Positions 24,075-31,760 of a stretch of DNA of 64,000 nucleotides are shown piece after piece. The translations under genes and the position numbers were made by a program. Position 1 is the first letter of the stretch. Every line of letters begins with the position of its first letter. Origin of the DNA: JBEIFW01 sp046081125 (GTDB lineage: Bacteria > Actinomycetota > Acidimicrobiia > Acidimicrobiales > Ilumatobacteraceae); assembly GCA_046081125.1 (NCBI GenBank), contig JBJTVH010000054.1:13545-77544 (forward strand), in the 5' to 3' direction. The notes beneath the pieces were generated by a model. The model did no database searches. It was not told the origin of the DNA and saw nothing but the letters and a program-made list of their open reading frames with translations.

Positions 24075-24082
24075 GGCCTCCT

Positions 24083-24098
24083 TTGACGTCGACGTCAA
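24083..24098. promoter_or_regulatory. Perfect 16-base palindrome, operator-like
   Basis: TTGACGTCGACGTCAA reads identically on both strands and touches the ribosome site of the 47-codon gene. It also lies 32 bases before the first 23-base repeat of the divergent gene. A dimeric repressor controlling one or both genes is a plausible reader. Confidence 0.45.
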
Positions 24099-24130
24099 GC
24101 CTCGCTCGAGGGTGTCCCAACGCGCCGAGG

Positions 24131-24222
24131 CTGGGACGATCGTGAAGCCACACCTGGGACGATCACGTAAAGAGAACTGGGACGATAATGCAAGTTGACT
24201 CGGGACGATTCGTCGCTTTGGG
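24131..24222 (+). repeat. Four direct repeats with an exact 23-base period upstream of the AAA/DUF4143 gene
   Basis: The core CTGGGACGAT begins at 24131, 24154 and 24177, and a variant TCGGGACGAT at 24200, so every unit is exactly 23 bases. The ten-base core is conserved and the 13-base remainder is variable. The last core abuts the likely -35 region of the downstream gene, whose -10 box is TAGGCT at 24224-24229. Regular spacing close to two helical turns suggests cooperative protein binding on one face of the DNA. Confidence 0.75.
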
Positions 24223-24223
24223 C

Positions 24224-24236
24224 TAGGCTGGAAGCG
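24224..24236 (+). promoter_or_regulatory. Leaderless promoter (-10 box TAGGCT) of the AAA/DUF4143 gene
   Basis: TAGGCT (24224-24229) is followed by 6 bases and GTG 24236. There is no ribosome site upstream. The fourth 23-base repeat overlaps the position where -35 contacts would be. Confidence 0.5.
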
Positions 24237-25519
24237 TGATCTCGACGATCGAGCACGTGGAACGGTGGGCCGATCCGTTCATCGACCGGCTCCTGGACGA
24301 AGAGCCGGCGATCCTGCTCGAAGGCCCTCGCGGGTCCGGCAAGTCCACACTGCTGCACTCGATCGCCCACCGACGGAACGCACTCGTGCTCGACCTCGAC
24401 GACGACAGCGTGCTCCATCTCGTTCGCGAGGACGTCGGCTCCGCACTCGCATCGCCAGGGCTCGTGGCGATTGACGAGTTCCACCGTGCCCCGGAGGTGC
24501 TCTCCTATGTCAAGCGCGTCGTCGACCGCCAAGGCGGCGCCGCCCGGTTCCTGCTCGCCGGGTCGGTGAGCTCGTTCCTGTTGCCACCCGGGACCGAAAC
24601 GCTCACCGGACGGGCTCACCGGCTCTCGCTCATGCCCCTCGCCGCAGCCGAGACCTTCGGTGGGGAGCACCGGTGGTTGGCCGAACTGCTCGCCACAGGC
24701 GAACCGCACAACTTCCGCACGACCCTCGAACGAGCCGACGTCTTCGACGTGGTCGCCGCGGGCGGCTACCCAGCTGCACTCCGGCGTAGCGCACCAGCGC
24801 AACGAACCCGCTGGTTCGCGAGCTACCTCGCGACCGTGACCGACCGCGATCTGCCCGACCTCATCGACGTCCGCCACTCCGGCGCGCTCTCACGGCTCTA
24901 CCGGCTCATCGCCCAACGGACCTCATCGATAGTGGTCAACACTGAACTGTCGCAAGCCCTCGACGTCACCCAACCGACAGCGTCCTCGTACCGCCGGCTG
25001 CTGGAGCGCCTCTACCTGACGACCGAGCTGCCCGGCTGGACGGTTGGTGTCTCCGCCAAGGCCGGCCGCCGAGCGAAGGTCCACGTCACCGACACCGGGC
25101 TCGCAGCCGGTGCCCTGTCGCTCTCGCCGCAACGCCTGGCGACCGCAGCAATGGGTGGGGCGTTCCTCGAATCGTTCGTGGTCGCAGAGCTCACGCGGCA
25201 GGCGACCACTATCGACGAAGCGCTCACCTTTGCCCACTTCCGAGATCGCTCGGGGGTCGAGGTCGACATCATCGTCGAGCGCCCCGACGGCAGCGTCGTG
25301 GCCATCGAGGTGAAGTCCGCCCGATCCGTGAACCAGCGCGACGCCAGCGGCCTCACGTTCCTACGGGATCGCCTTGGCGACCGGTTCCAGTGCGGCATCC
25401 TGTTCCACACGGGTCCGCTCACCGCACGCCTCGGCGAGCGGGTCTGGGCGGTTCCGGTCGCCGCACTGTGGGGCGGGACCTCCCGGTCCAGGGATCCGAT
25501 GGAGGGTGCCAGTTCATGA
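24236..25519 (+). CDS. AAA ATPase with DUF4143 (AAA_14) domain
   Basis: This 427-residue protein has Walker A GPRGSGKSTLL near residue 30, Walker B GLVAIDEFHRAP, sensor-like FLLAGSVSSFLLP, and the family sequence GRAHRLSLMPLAAAE. A winged-helix segment follows (LSQALDVTQPTASSYRRLLERLYL), then DUF4143. Its restriction-endonuclease-like core shows EVDIIVERPDGSVVAIEVKSA, a D-x(n)-ExK arrangement. Such proteins are common, often single and horizontally acquired, with no settled function; nuclease or DNA-transaction roles have been proposed. The gene is preceded by the 23-base repeats and a short divergent gene, a small self-regulated module. Confidence 0.88.
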   Translation: MISTIEHVERWADPFIDRLLDEEPAILLEGPRGSGKSTLLHSIAHRRNALVLDLDDDSVLHLVREDVGSALASPGLVAIDEFHRAPEVLSYVKRVVDRQGGAARFLLAGSVSSFLLPPGTETLTGRAHRLSLMPLAAAETFGGEHRWLAELLATGEPHNFRTTLERADVFDVVAAGGYPAALRRSAPAQRTRWFASYLATVTDRDLPDLIDVRHSGALSRLYRLIAQRTSSIVVNTELSQALDVTQPTASSYRRLLERLYLTTELPGWTVGVSAKAGRRAKVHVTDTGLAAGALSLSPQRLATAAMGGAFLESFVVAELTRQATTIDEALTFAHFRDRSGVEVDIIVERPDGSVVAIEVKSARSVNQRDASGLTFLRDRLGDRFQCGILFHTGPLTARLGERVWAVPVAALWGGTSRSRDPMEGASS

Positions 25520-25545
25520 GCTCTCCGAAGGGCGGCTGGAGCTCA
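25517..25545 (+). terminator. Hairpin at the stop of the AAA/DUF4143 gene
   Basis: TGAGCTC (25517-25523, including the stop codon) pairs perfectly with GAGCTCA (25539-25545) around a 15-base loop. It is a possible weak terminator of the plus-strand gene. No T-tract follows. Confidence 0.3.
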
Positions 25546-25620
25546 CGCGGATGGGCAAGGGCAGGGCGCTCATCCCCACCGCGCACGGCAAGTGCGACCA
25601 CGGGTCGACCCCGCCGACCC

Positions 25621-25640
25621 TCGTGAGGCGGATCTCACGA
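25621..25640. terminator. Hairpin downstream of the convergent PhyH gene
   Basis: TCGTGAG (25621-25627) and CTCACGA (25634-25640) form a perfect 7-bp stem with a 6-base loop, 15 bases beyond the PhyH stop. The 136 bases between the two convergent genes hold nothing else I recognise. Confidence 0.4.
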
Positions 25641-25655
25641 CGAGCGCCGGGGAGA

Positions 25656-26933
25656 TCATGCGCCCGACCCCGCCGGTGGGGACACTCCCGCCTCGGCAAG
25701 GATGCGAGCCTTCTGGCGGTTGGTGAACGAGTGCAGGCGCTGCATGTGGGCGAACCGCACCTGGTCGCGGCCGATGCCGTCGAGCTTGTCGAACCAGTCG
25801 TCCTCGCCGAGGATCTCGCCGAGCCGCGGTGAGTTGCGATGCCGCATCTGCGGATCGACCGTCTTGGGTTCGAGGCTGCGCAGGATCCCCCGGTTGAAAT
25901 GCCAGTGGAGCGTCACCCGCTCCCCCGGCTCGCGCCGCTCTCCCTGCCAGTGCCACAGGCCCTCGGTGAAGAACACCACCGAGCCCTTCGGCATCTCGAT
26001 CGGGACCCCGCCGTCGACCTGCTCGCCCGATCGGGGCGGCCGGCGCAGGCGGTGCGTCCCCGGCACCACCCACGTCGGGCCCGACGCCTCCGTCCAGTCC
26101 TCGAGCGCCCACACCCCGACGCCGGTCATCGCCCACTCGGGATACGGCTCGGGGACGTGCGAGTAGTCCGTGTGCAGCGGGATGAACCCCGGCCCGGGCC
26201 CCCGACGGATGGCGCTCAGCGAGCCGATCACCGCACCCCGCCCGAGCGAGGCGTCGATGAGCGTCAGCAGCAGCGGATGCTGGGCCAGCAGCTCGAACGG
26301 CCGACCGTGGTAGAGCATCCATTGCAGCGAGGTCACGCCGTGCGCAGACAACGCGTCGACCGTGGCGGCGCGCAACTCGTCGGCGAAGGCCTCGGAGATC
26401 GCCCGCTCCAGCACCGTGAAGCCGTGCTGCTCCATCTCGGCGACGTGGCGGGCCACGCCCTGGCGGTTGGCGCGATGGTGCAGGTCCGGGTTGTCCACGG
26501 TGCGGCGGCCGAGATGGTCGTGCAGCAGTGCAACCACAGTGCCCGCCTCCCGATCGGCGAACCGCCCGGACACTCGAACCGCGTCCGGGCCGAACAGATG
26601 GCGCAGTTCCCGCCAGCCCGCCTCGGCCGCGCCGGGCACGGTCACGCCGACCCGCTGGGCCCAGGTGAGCGCCGACTGGTAGTCACCCTCGACGAGGACC
26701 TCGGCCGTCGGGTCGGGGGTGCGGAACGTTTCGACGGTGACACCGTCGGACCGACACGACCAGGACGCGACACCGTCGGGGAAGCCGAGGTGCGCAGGCG
26801 CGTCGGTGAACCGCTCGCTCAGCGAGAACGGTGTGGCCGGCCGCCGCTGCGCCACCTCCCGCTGCAGCCACGCGGTCGCCTCCGCCAGCCAGGCGTCGCT
26901 CAGGAACTCGAACTGGTGCGGTAGGGCGTACAT
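25656..26933 (-). CDS. Phytanoyl-CoA dioxygenase (PhyH)-like protein with N-terminal extension
   Basis: This 425-residue protein carries a Fe(II)/2-oxoglutarate dioxygenase fold from about residue 160: a VAEMEQHGFTVLERAIS start, the HxD metal pair in PLHTDYSH, and the distal His in GLWHWQGER followed by an Arg-containing RVTLHWHFNRG. About 150 residues precede it; this part (FLSDAWLAEATAWLQREV, then SWSCRSDGVTVETF and LVEGDYQSALTWAQR) looks like an SCP2-type lipid-binding fold. A lipid carrier fused to a hydroxylase is therefore possible. The epimerase gene ends 6 bases upstream, suggesting cotranscription. Substrate unknown. Confidence 0.78.
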   Translation of the reverse strand: MYALPHQFEFLSDAWLAEATAWLQREVAQRRPATPFSLSERFTDAPAHLGFPDGVASWSCRSDGVTVETFRTPDPTAEVLVEGDYQSALTWAQRVGVTVPGAAEAGWRELRHLFGPDAVRVSGRFADREAGTVVALLHDHLGRRTVDNPDLHHRANRQGVARHVAEMEQHGFTVLERAISEAFADELRAATVDALSAHGVTSLQWMLYHGRPFELLAQHPLLLTLIDASLGRGAVIGSLSAIRRGPGPGFIPLHTDYSHVPEPYPEWAMTGVGVWALEDWTEASGPTWVVPGTHRLRRPPRSGEQVDGGVPIEMPKGSVVFFTEGLWHWQGERREPGERVTLHWHFNRGILRSLEPKTVDPQMRHRNSPRLGEILGEDDWFDKLDGIGRDQVRFAHMQRLHSFTNRQKARILAEAGVSPPAGSGA

Positions 26934-26939
26934 CGCGAG

Positions 26940-28013
26940 TCATCCCCTCCGGCCAGCGACGTGCACCCCGGCCACGGCGATCAGCGACTCCACGCAGTCG
27001 CGCATCGAGTCGTCCAACGGGCGGAACGTGATCGGCACTGCGGCCCGGATCCGGTCGTTGCGCAGCACCACCCCGTCCCAGATGGCACGGAACTCGGACT
27101 CCCGGGCCTTCCACCGCTCCGGCGCCTCGTCACGGATCGGACCCGGGTCGTACCCCAGTTCCGGCAGGACCCGGCCGATGGTCGCGACGAGGTCCTCGTA
27201 CGAGCGCTTGTCCGTCGACACCGCCAGGTACCGCTCGCCGTTGTGCACCCGGTCGCTCTCCAGCAACCCGACGTGGCATGCCGCGTCGTCGCGCACGTCG
27301 ACGGTCATCCACGGCCGGTACGGGCCGGTTCCGTGGAACACCTCCACCTGACCCTCGAGCATCCGGCCGATCAGGTGCTGCCACGGCCCACCGCCGCGGT
27401 GGTGCGCCGACCGGATCGGGCCGATGTTGTCCCCCGGGCACACCGTCACTGCATCCCAACGTCCGCCGCTCGCCGCCGCAGCATCGCCGAACGCGTGCTG
27501 GGCGATCACCTTCCCGATCGAGTACCCCTGGCCACGCTCCGCGCTGCGCTTCGGGTTCGCTTCGTCGGGGGTGCGGTCCTCGTCGATCACCGGTCGCCGG
27601 GCCATCTCGTGGATGTCCACCTCGGACATCACCGCTGCGATGCTCGACGTGACCACCACCCGGCGCACGGTGCCGGACCGCTCGACGCTGCCGATCACGT
27701 GGTCGCACACGCCCTGCACGTAGGCCGCGTCGTCGTAGGTACTCACGTGCGAGACGTGGGCAACCCCGTCACAGCTGGCGAACACCGCGTCGTAGCACCC
27801 CGGCGTATCGAGGTCGGCGGCGTGCAACGTGAGGCGACCCGAGGCGAACGCCGGCATCGCCCGCAAGAACCCGACCTTGCTCTCGTCGGCCACGTCCCGC
27901 ACGCACGCTCGCACCCGGTAGCCCCGATCGAGCAGCACGTCCACCACCCATCCACCGACGAACCCCGCCGCTCCCGTCACCGCGACGGTGCCGCCCTTGC
28001 CGATCGCTGCCAT
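26940..28013 (-). CDS. NAD-dependent epimerase/dehydratase-family (extended SDR) protein
   Basis: This 357-residue protein begins with the Rossmann motif TGAAGFVGGW. It has VTSSIAAVM as the catalytic serine region, YSIGK as the YxxxK, and CPGDNIGPI as the usual post-active-site turn. The sequence resembles dihydroflavonol-4-reductase-like members, which reduce ketones or carry out 3-beta-hydroxysteroid reactions, more than sugar epimerases. ATG 28013 is preceded by GGAGG at 8 bases. It is followed 6 bases later by the PhyH gene. NTF2, epimerase and PhyH may make one lipid- or steroid-modifying operon. Confidence 0.82.
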   Translation of the reverse strand: MAAIGKGGTVAVTGAAGFVGGWVVDVLLDRGYRVRACVRDVADESKVGFLRAMPAFASGRLTLHAADLDTPGCYDAVFASCDGVAHVSHVSTYDDAAYVQGVCDHVIGSVERSGTVRRVVVTSSIAAVMSEVDIHEMARRPVIDEDRTPDEANPKRSAERGQGYSIGKVIAQHAFGDAAAASGGRWDAVTVCPGDNIGPIRSAHHRGGGPWQHLIGRMLEGQVEVFHGTGPYRPWMTVDVRDDAACHVGLLESDRVHNGERYLAVSTDKRSYEDLVATIGRVLPELGYDPGPIRDEAPERWKARESEFRAIWDGVVLRNDRIRAAVPITFRPLDDSMRDCVESLIAVAGVHVAGRRG

Positions 28014-28041
28014 ACCGCTCCCCTCCGAGCCGTGTCGACGC

Positions 28042-28509
28042 TCAGGCCCCCTCTGCGTGCAGGCAGCTGTAGTCCTGCACGTAGGCCTCCAGGCGACGGA
28101 AGCGCCAGATCCCTTCGTAGCGCTCGTAGGTGTCCCGGTAGAAACCCACGATCCGCCACCGCCGGTCCGCCGGGTCGGTGTACTGCATGAGCAGGCTCCA
28201 CCGACCGGTGGCGGTGTCGCCGTCGACATCGATCACGGGGTTGGTGACCATGTGCGAAGACCGGGCGATGCGACCGCTGGCCCGGATCGCCCCGAAGTGG
28301 GCCTTGATCGCCGCGTGCCCCTCGCAGGGCGCGATCCGGGTGTCGTGCCACACCCCGTCGGGAGCGAACAACGCCGCGACGGCGTCACCGTCGTGGTCGT
28401 CGTCGCAACCCGCGCAGTAGGCGGCCTTCAGGCGGCGGATCGCCTCGACGTCCTCCAACTGACGCAGGCGCGCCAACAGCCCGCCGTCGTCGAACCTGTC
28501 CTCCGTCAT
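28042..28509 (-). CDS. SnoaL/NTF2-like protein
   Basis: This 155-residue cone-shaped alpha+beta fold protein has the family opening LARLRQLEDVEAIRRLKAAYCAGCDDD, then VAALFAPDGVWHDTRI and HFGAIRASGRIARSSHMVTNPVIDVDGDTATGRW, ending YRDTYERYEGIWRFRRLEAYVQDY. Members act as small isomerases, hydratases or polyketide cyclases, or only bind ligands. GGAGG lies 7 bases before ATG 28509. It is the first gene of a likely operon with the epimerase and PhyH genes. Confidence 0.82.
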   Translation of the reverse strand: MTEDRFDDGGLLARLRQLEDVEAIRRLKAAYCAGCDDDHDGDAVAALFAPDGVWHDTRIAPCEGHAAIKAHFGAIRASGRIARSSHMVTNPVIDVDGDTATGRWSLLMQYTDPADRRWRIVGFYRDTYERYEGIWRFRRLEAYVQDYSCLHAEGA

Positions 28510-28549
28510 CGATCGACCTCCCCGGCGTCGTTCGGACGGACCGTAGCGG

Positions 28550-28569
28550 CGACGCCGTACGCGGCGTCG
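28550..28569. terminator. Strong GC hairpin after the glycan cluster
   Basis: CGACGCCG and CGGCGTCG make a perfect 8-bp stem with a 4-base loop (tacg), located between the last gene of the glycan cluster and the NTF2 gene (99-base gap). It is a good candidate for ending the minus-strand glycan transcript, though it has no T-tract. Confidence 0.45.
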
Positions 28570-28608
28570 GCCCGCCGACCCGCACCCCCGGCGACCAACT
28601 CGGCCGGA

Positions 28609-29385
28609 TCAACCGATCAGCGACAGCCGACCGAGTGCTTTGTCCTTCACCTGTAGCCCGCAGAACAGCTCGAGGTCCGAGGGGATCCCGAGCCCATACA
28701 TCCCGGCCGCCTCGGCCCCGACGTCGAACACGCCGAACGTGCCACCCGCAGCCACGAGGTCGTCGTAGACCGGCGCGACGTAGAACTCGCCGTTCACCCG
28801 GCGGTCCTCGGCGATCATCGTCTCGGCGGCGTCGACGAACTGCCGGGCCGTGGCGAAGTTGTAGATCCCGACGGTCGCGCAGTCCGACACCGGCACCTTC
28901 TCGACGATCCCGACGCAACGGCCGGCGTCGTCGAAGCGGACGTAGCTCCACTTGCGATCCGTCGCCGTCATCGTCATCACCCAACCGTCGCAACCGCTTG
29001 CGTCATGGGCCGCGAGGTAGTCGTCGATCTCGATGTCCACCCATTGGTCACTGTTGGCGATCATCAGTGGCGCGTCGAGGTCGAGCTCGGCCTTCGCCGT
29101 CAGCACGGTGCACGCGGCGCCCTCGGTGACCCCGTCGAGCAGCACCAGTCCGCAGCCCGGGGCGATGCGAGACAGCAGCGCCGGCAGGTCGAACTCCTCG
29201 GCGTGGGCCCGCTGCGCGATGAACACGAACCGGTGCGGACGCAACGGGCGCAGGTTCGCGACGACGACTTCGATCATCGGGTGGCCGTCGATCTCGATGA
29301 GCGGCTTAGGCTTGTCGAATCCGGCATCCGCGAAGCGGCTGCCGCGCCCGGCCATGGGAACGACGATCTGGAGCGGGCGGGTCAT
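28609..29385 (-). CDS. Nucleotidyltransferase (NTP_transferase family)
   Basis: This 258-residue sugar- or alcohol-phosphate nucleotidyltransferase begins IVVPMAGRGSRFADAGFDKPKPLIEI, the canonical GxGxR loop and PKPL lysine. EGAACTVLTAKAEL and ANSDQWVDIEI follow as the nucleotide- and metal-binding segments. The enzyme should make an NDP-activated building block for the surface polymer assembled by this cluster. It overlaps the cupin stop by ATGA. It is about half identical in motif order to its neighbour at 29750-30490 (WSYVRxDDAG, VNGxFxVxP), so the two are ancient tandem paralogues. Confidence 0.82.
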   Translation of the reverse strand: MTRPLQIVVPMAGRGSRFADAGFDKPKPLIEIDGHPMIEVVVANLRPLRPHRFVFIAQRAHAEEFDLPALLSRIAPGCGLVLLDGVTEGAACTVLTAKAELDLDAPLMIANSDQWVDIEIDDYLAAHDASGCDGWVMTMTATDRKWSYVRFDDAGRCVGIVEKVPVSDCATVGIYNFATARQFVDAAETMIAEDRRVNGEFYVAPVYDDLVAAGGTFGVFDVGAEAAGMYGLGIPSDLELFCGLQVKDKALGRLSLIG

Positions 29386-29753
29386 AGGGGGGAACCTTCC
29401 TGGGGTCGGCCGGGGTACTTGTCGCCGGGGACGCTCGGCACCTTCACCACCGCGGTGACGGTGTCCTCGAACGCCTCGAACGCGGTGGCGGTGCCGGGGG
29501 GCAGCACCAAGATGTCGCCGGGAACGAGTTCGCGCCCGCACATCCGGGCCCGGCCCGACACCAGCACGGTGATCTCGGTGCCGACCTTGTGGTGGTGCTC
29601 GGCTTCGACGTCCCCGGCACGGAAGCGCTGCACGGCGACCTCGAAGCCCTCGGCGTGCAACGCCGTCGGGGTGAACGCCCCGACGAACCAGCCGCGCACC
29701 ATGTCGTCGAGCCGATGGTGGGCGACCTCGGGGGTCGTGGTCGACGAGGTCAT
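29382..29753 (-). CDS. Cupin-domain protein
   Basis: This 123-residue single cupin has motif 1 as FRAGDVEAEHHHKVGTEITVLVSGRARM, with two of the usual metal histidines and the glutamate, and motif 2 as VPGDILVLPPGTATAFEAFED. In sugar clusters such cupins act as small isomerases/epimerases or as ligand sensors. GGAGG sits 4 bases before the ATG, and the start overlaps the stop of the upstream nucleotidyltransferase (ATGA). It also overlaps the next gene by ATGA, as if all three subunits must be made together. Confidence 0.75.
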   Translation of the reverse strand: MTSSTTTPEVAHHRLDDMVRGWFVGAFTPTALHAEGFEVAVQRFRAGDVEAEHHHKVGTEITVLVSGRARMCGRELVPGDILVLPPGTATAFEAFEDTVTAVVKVPSVPGDKYPGRPQEGSPL

Positions 29754-30490
29754 GCCGCCTCCTGGTCGAGGGCGAGACGGGCTTCGAAGGCACCGACCGC
29801 CTGGGGGTCGTGGAAGGAGAAATACTGTGCCCGCTCGATGCGATGGATGCCGACGCAGCGGCCGGCGAGCACCATCTCGTTGAGCGTCGGGCACACGAAG
29901 AACTGGCCGTTCACCTGGGCGTCTTTGAGGATCATCTGCTTCGCCGACTCGACGAAGTCGCGGCCCCGGGCGAACCAGTAGCACCCGGCGGTTGCGAGGC
30001 GGCTGATCGGTCGCTTCTCGCTCGCTTCGATCACGATCCCGGCGTCGTCGGTGCGCACGTACGACCAGCGGGGGTGCACGCCTTCGAACACCACCACCCC
30101 GCCGTCGAGCCCGGCGGTGGCGAAGCCGTCGACGACGGCTGCGAGATCGACGTCGATCACCTGGTCGCCGTTGCACACCAGCAGCGGCTCGTCGTCGAGC
30201 AGATGATCGACCGCCGTGAGCGCAGTGCACGCTGCACCGGACGTGTCCCCCACCTCCACCACCGCTGCGGTCGGTTCGATGAGGCGCACCACGCGGCTCG
30301 TGTGGAACCGGACGTTCTCGTCGCGCCGGACGGCGACGACGAGCCGATGGTGGGTGGCCAACGGGCCGAGCCCGTGGATCACGTGCTCGAGCAAGGGCGC
30401 CCCGGCGACCTCAACGAGGTTCTTCGGGAAGTAGTACCCGGCGTCGGCGAACGCGTCGCTCCCGCCGGCGGCCAGCAGCAGGGTCCTCAT
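29750..30490 (-). CDS. Nucleotidyltransferase-like protein with altered active-site loop
   Basis: This 246-residue paralogue of the protein at 28609-29385 shares TSGAACTALTAVDHLL, CNGDQVIDVDL, WSYVRTDDAG and QVNGQFFVCPTLNEM. Its first loop reads LAAGGSDAFADAGYYFPKNL instead of the canonical GxGxRF...KPKPL: the arginine is missing but a lysine (PKNL) remains. It may prefer another nucleotide or act as a non-catalytic partner. The ATG start overlaps the HAD stop by ATGA, and its own stop overlaps the cupin start. Confidence 0.75.
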   Translation of the reverse strand: MRTLLLAAGGSDAFADAGYYFPKNLVEVAGAPLLEHVIHGLGPLATHHRLVVAVRRDENVRFHTSRVVRLIEPTAAVVEVGDTSGAACTALTAVDHLLDDEPLLVCNGDQVIDVDLAAVVDGFATAGLDGGVVVFEGVHPRWSYVRTDDAGIVIEASEKRPISRLATAGCYWFARGRDFVESAKQMILKDAQVNGQFFVCPTLNEMVLAGRCVGIHRIERAQYFSFHDPQAVGAFEARLALDQEAA

Positions 30491-31116
30491 GCGCGGACCC
30501 CGTCGAGCAGGTCGAGCTCCACTCGGATCCGGTCGTAGGTGACGTCGGCCGGTTCGCTCACGACGAACACGTGGGCGCCGGCGTCGGTGGCGGCTCGGAT
30601 CCCGTTCTCGTTGTCCTCGACCACGAGCACCTCGTGCGGCGCGACGCCGAGCCGCTCGAAGGTGAAGAGGTAGATGTCGGGCGCCGGCTTGCCCCGGGCG
30701 ACGTGCTCGTTGCTGGTCGTGAACTCGAGATAGCGAGACAGCCCGGCCCGTTCCATCATCACGTCGACCGTGCGCTGCACCGAGTTCGACGCGACCGCGA
30801 GCCGGTAGCCCTGGGCGTGCAGGCGGGACAGGGCGAACTCGTGCTGGAACCGCGGTTTGCAGCGGGCATGGACGATCTCCATCGTGTACGCCTGCTTCAG
30901 TTCGTTGAGGAATCCGTGCAGTGAGCGCGGCAGGCCCCGTTCACGCGAGAGCATCTCGAGCTTCTGGCGGGTGGGCAGCCCGTCGTAGGTGACCAGGTGG
31001 TCGAACCGGCTAATGGCGAAACCGAAGTGCCCCAACGCCCGGTTGAGCGCCTCGTAGTGCCAGTCGCGGGCGTCGATGAGGACCCCGTCCATGTCGAACA
31101 CCACGGCCCGGATCAT
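30487..31116 (-). CDS. HAD-superfamily phosphatase (beta-phosphoglucomutase-like)
   Basis: This 209-residue protein shows all four HAD motifs: FDMDGVLID (nucleophile and acid aspartates), SNS, the lysine in GKPAPD, and VVEDNENG. The helical cap between motifs 1 and 2 makes it a subclass I member, like phosphoglycolate phosphatase or beta-phosphoglucomutase. In this cluster it would release phosphate from a sugar or polyol phosphate destined for activation by the neighbouring nucleotidyltransferases. It is coupled at both ends by ATGA overlaps. Confidence 0.85.
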   Translation of the reverse strand: MIRAVVFDMDGVLIDARDWHYEALNRALGHFGFAISRFDHLVTYDGLPTRQKLEMLSRERGLPRSLHGFLNELKQAYTMEIVHARCKPRFQHEFALSRLHAQGYRLAVASNSVQRTVDVMMERAGLSRYLEFTTSNEHVARGKPAPDIYLFTFERLGVAPHEVLVVEDNENGIRAATDAGAHVFVVSEPADVTYDRIRVELDLLDGVRA

Positions 31117-31754
31117 GCGGCCACCCCGGCGACGGCGGGGCCGAACCAAGCGGCGGCCTCGGCCGGATGGTCGGTGCACAACGCCACCCCTGCCAGCAGG
31201 TGCACGCCTCCGGCCAAGAGGCGGTCCCACACCGGGCGGTGGTCACGGCCGTGCAGTTCCGGCGACACCACGGCAACGCGCTTGCCGGCGGCCACGTGCC
31301 GTTCGATCACGTCGGCGCTCCACCAGTCCGAGCCGAACGCGTCGAGCCAGACCCCGGAGGACTCGGCGTAGAGCACCGGATCAGGCTCCACGTCACTGTG
31401 GCGGGTGAACGTGGCGACCCCGGCCCGCAGCCAGTGCAACTGGTCGGGGACCGACATGTCGAACACGAACACGTCGGCCGGGTCGGTCCCCGCAAGCGCC
31501 GGCACCACGAGCGGGACGAGCCCGTCCGCTTTGACGTTCAACGCAAGCGGGGTGCCGGGCCGGTGGGCGGCGAGCAAATCCTCGATCGTCCAACACGCAC
31601 CCGCCGGCGGGTCGTGGCTGACGACGCAACGGCCGCCCTGATCGCGCAGGTCGGTTTCGATCCCCCACCCGTTGGACCAGGCGGCGGCACAGGCCCCGGA
31701 GGTGTTCTGCTCGGCGCGGGCGACCCACACCCCCCGATGGCAGAGCAGTTCCAT
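31113..31754 (-). CDS. GDPD-like (PLC-like TIM barrel) phosphodiesterase
   Basis: This 213-residue protein keeps the glycerophosphodiester-phosphodiesterase landmarks: the N-terminal CHRG (HR), ETDLRDQ (ExD metal ligands), and VVSHDPP (general-base His). Strands follow in LALNVKADGL and DVFVFDMSVPDQ. It is shorter than classical GDPDs and lacks a signal peptide, so it is probably cytoplasmic. Such short members are often found in capsule/lipopolysaccharide clusters. It begins 6 bases after the stop of the 545-residue protein and overlaps the HAD gene by ATGA. Confidence 0.7.
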   Translation of the reverse strand: MELLCHRGVWVARAEQNTSGACAAAWSNGWGIETDLRDQGGRCVVSHDPPAGACWTIEDLLAAHRPGTPLALNVKADGLVPLVVPALAGTDPADVFVFDMSVPDQLHWLRAGVATFTRHSDVEPDPVLYAESSGVWLDAFGSDWWSADVIERHVAAGKRVAVVSPELHGRDHRPVWDRLLAGGVHLLAGVALCTDHPAEAAAWFGPAVAGVAA

Positions 31755-31760
31755 GCGTTC

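Noticed and set aside
24131..24222. The 23-base repeats as a CRISPR array or minisatellite
   Set aside because: Only the first ten bases of each unit are conserved, the units are far shorter than CRISPR repeat-plus-spacer, no cas gene is near, and the array sits exactly over a promoter.
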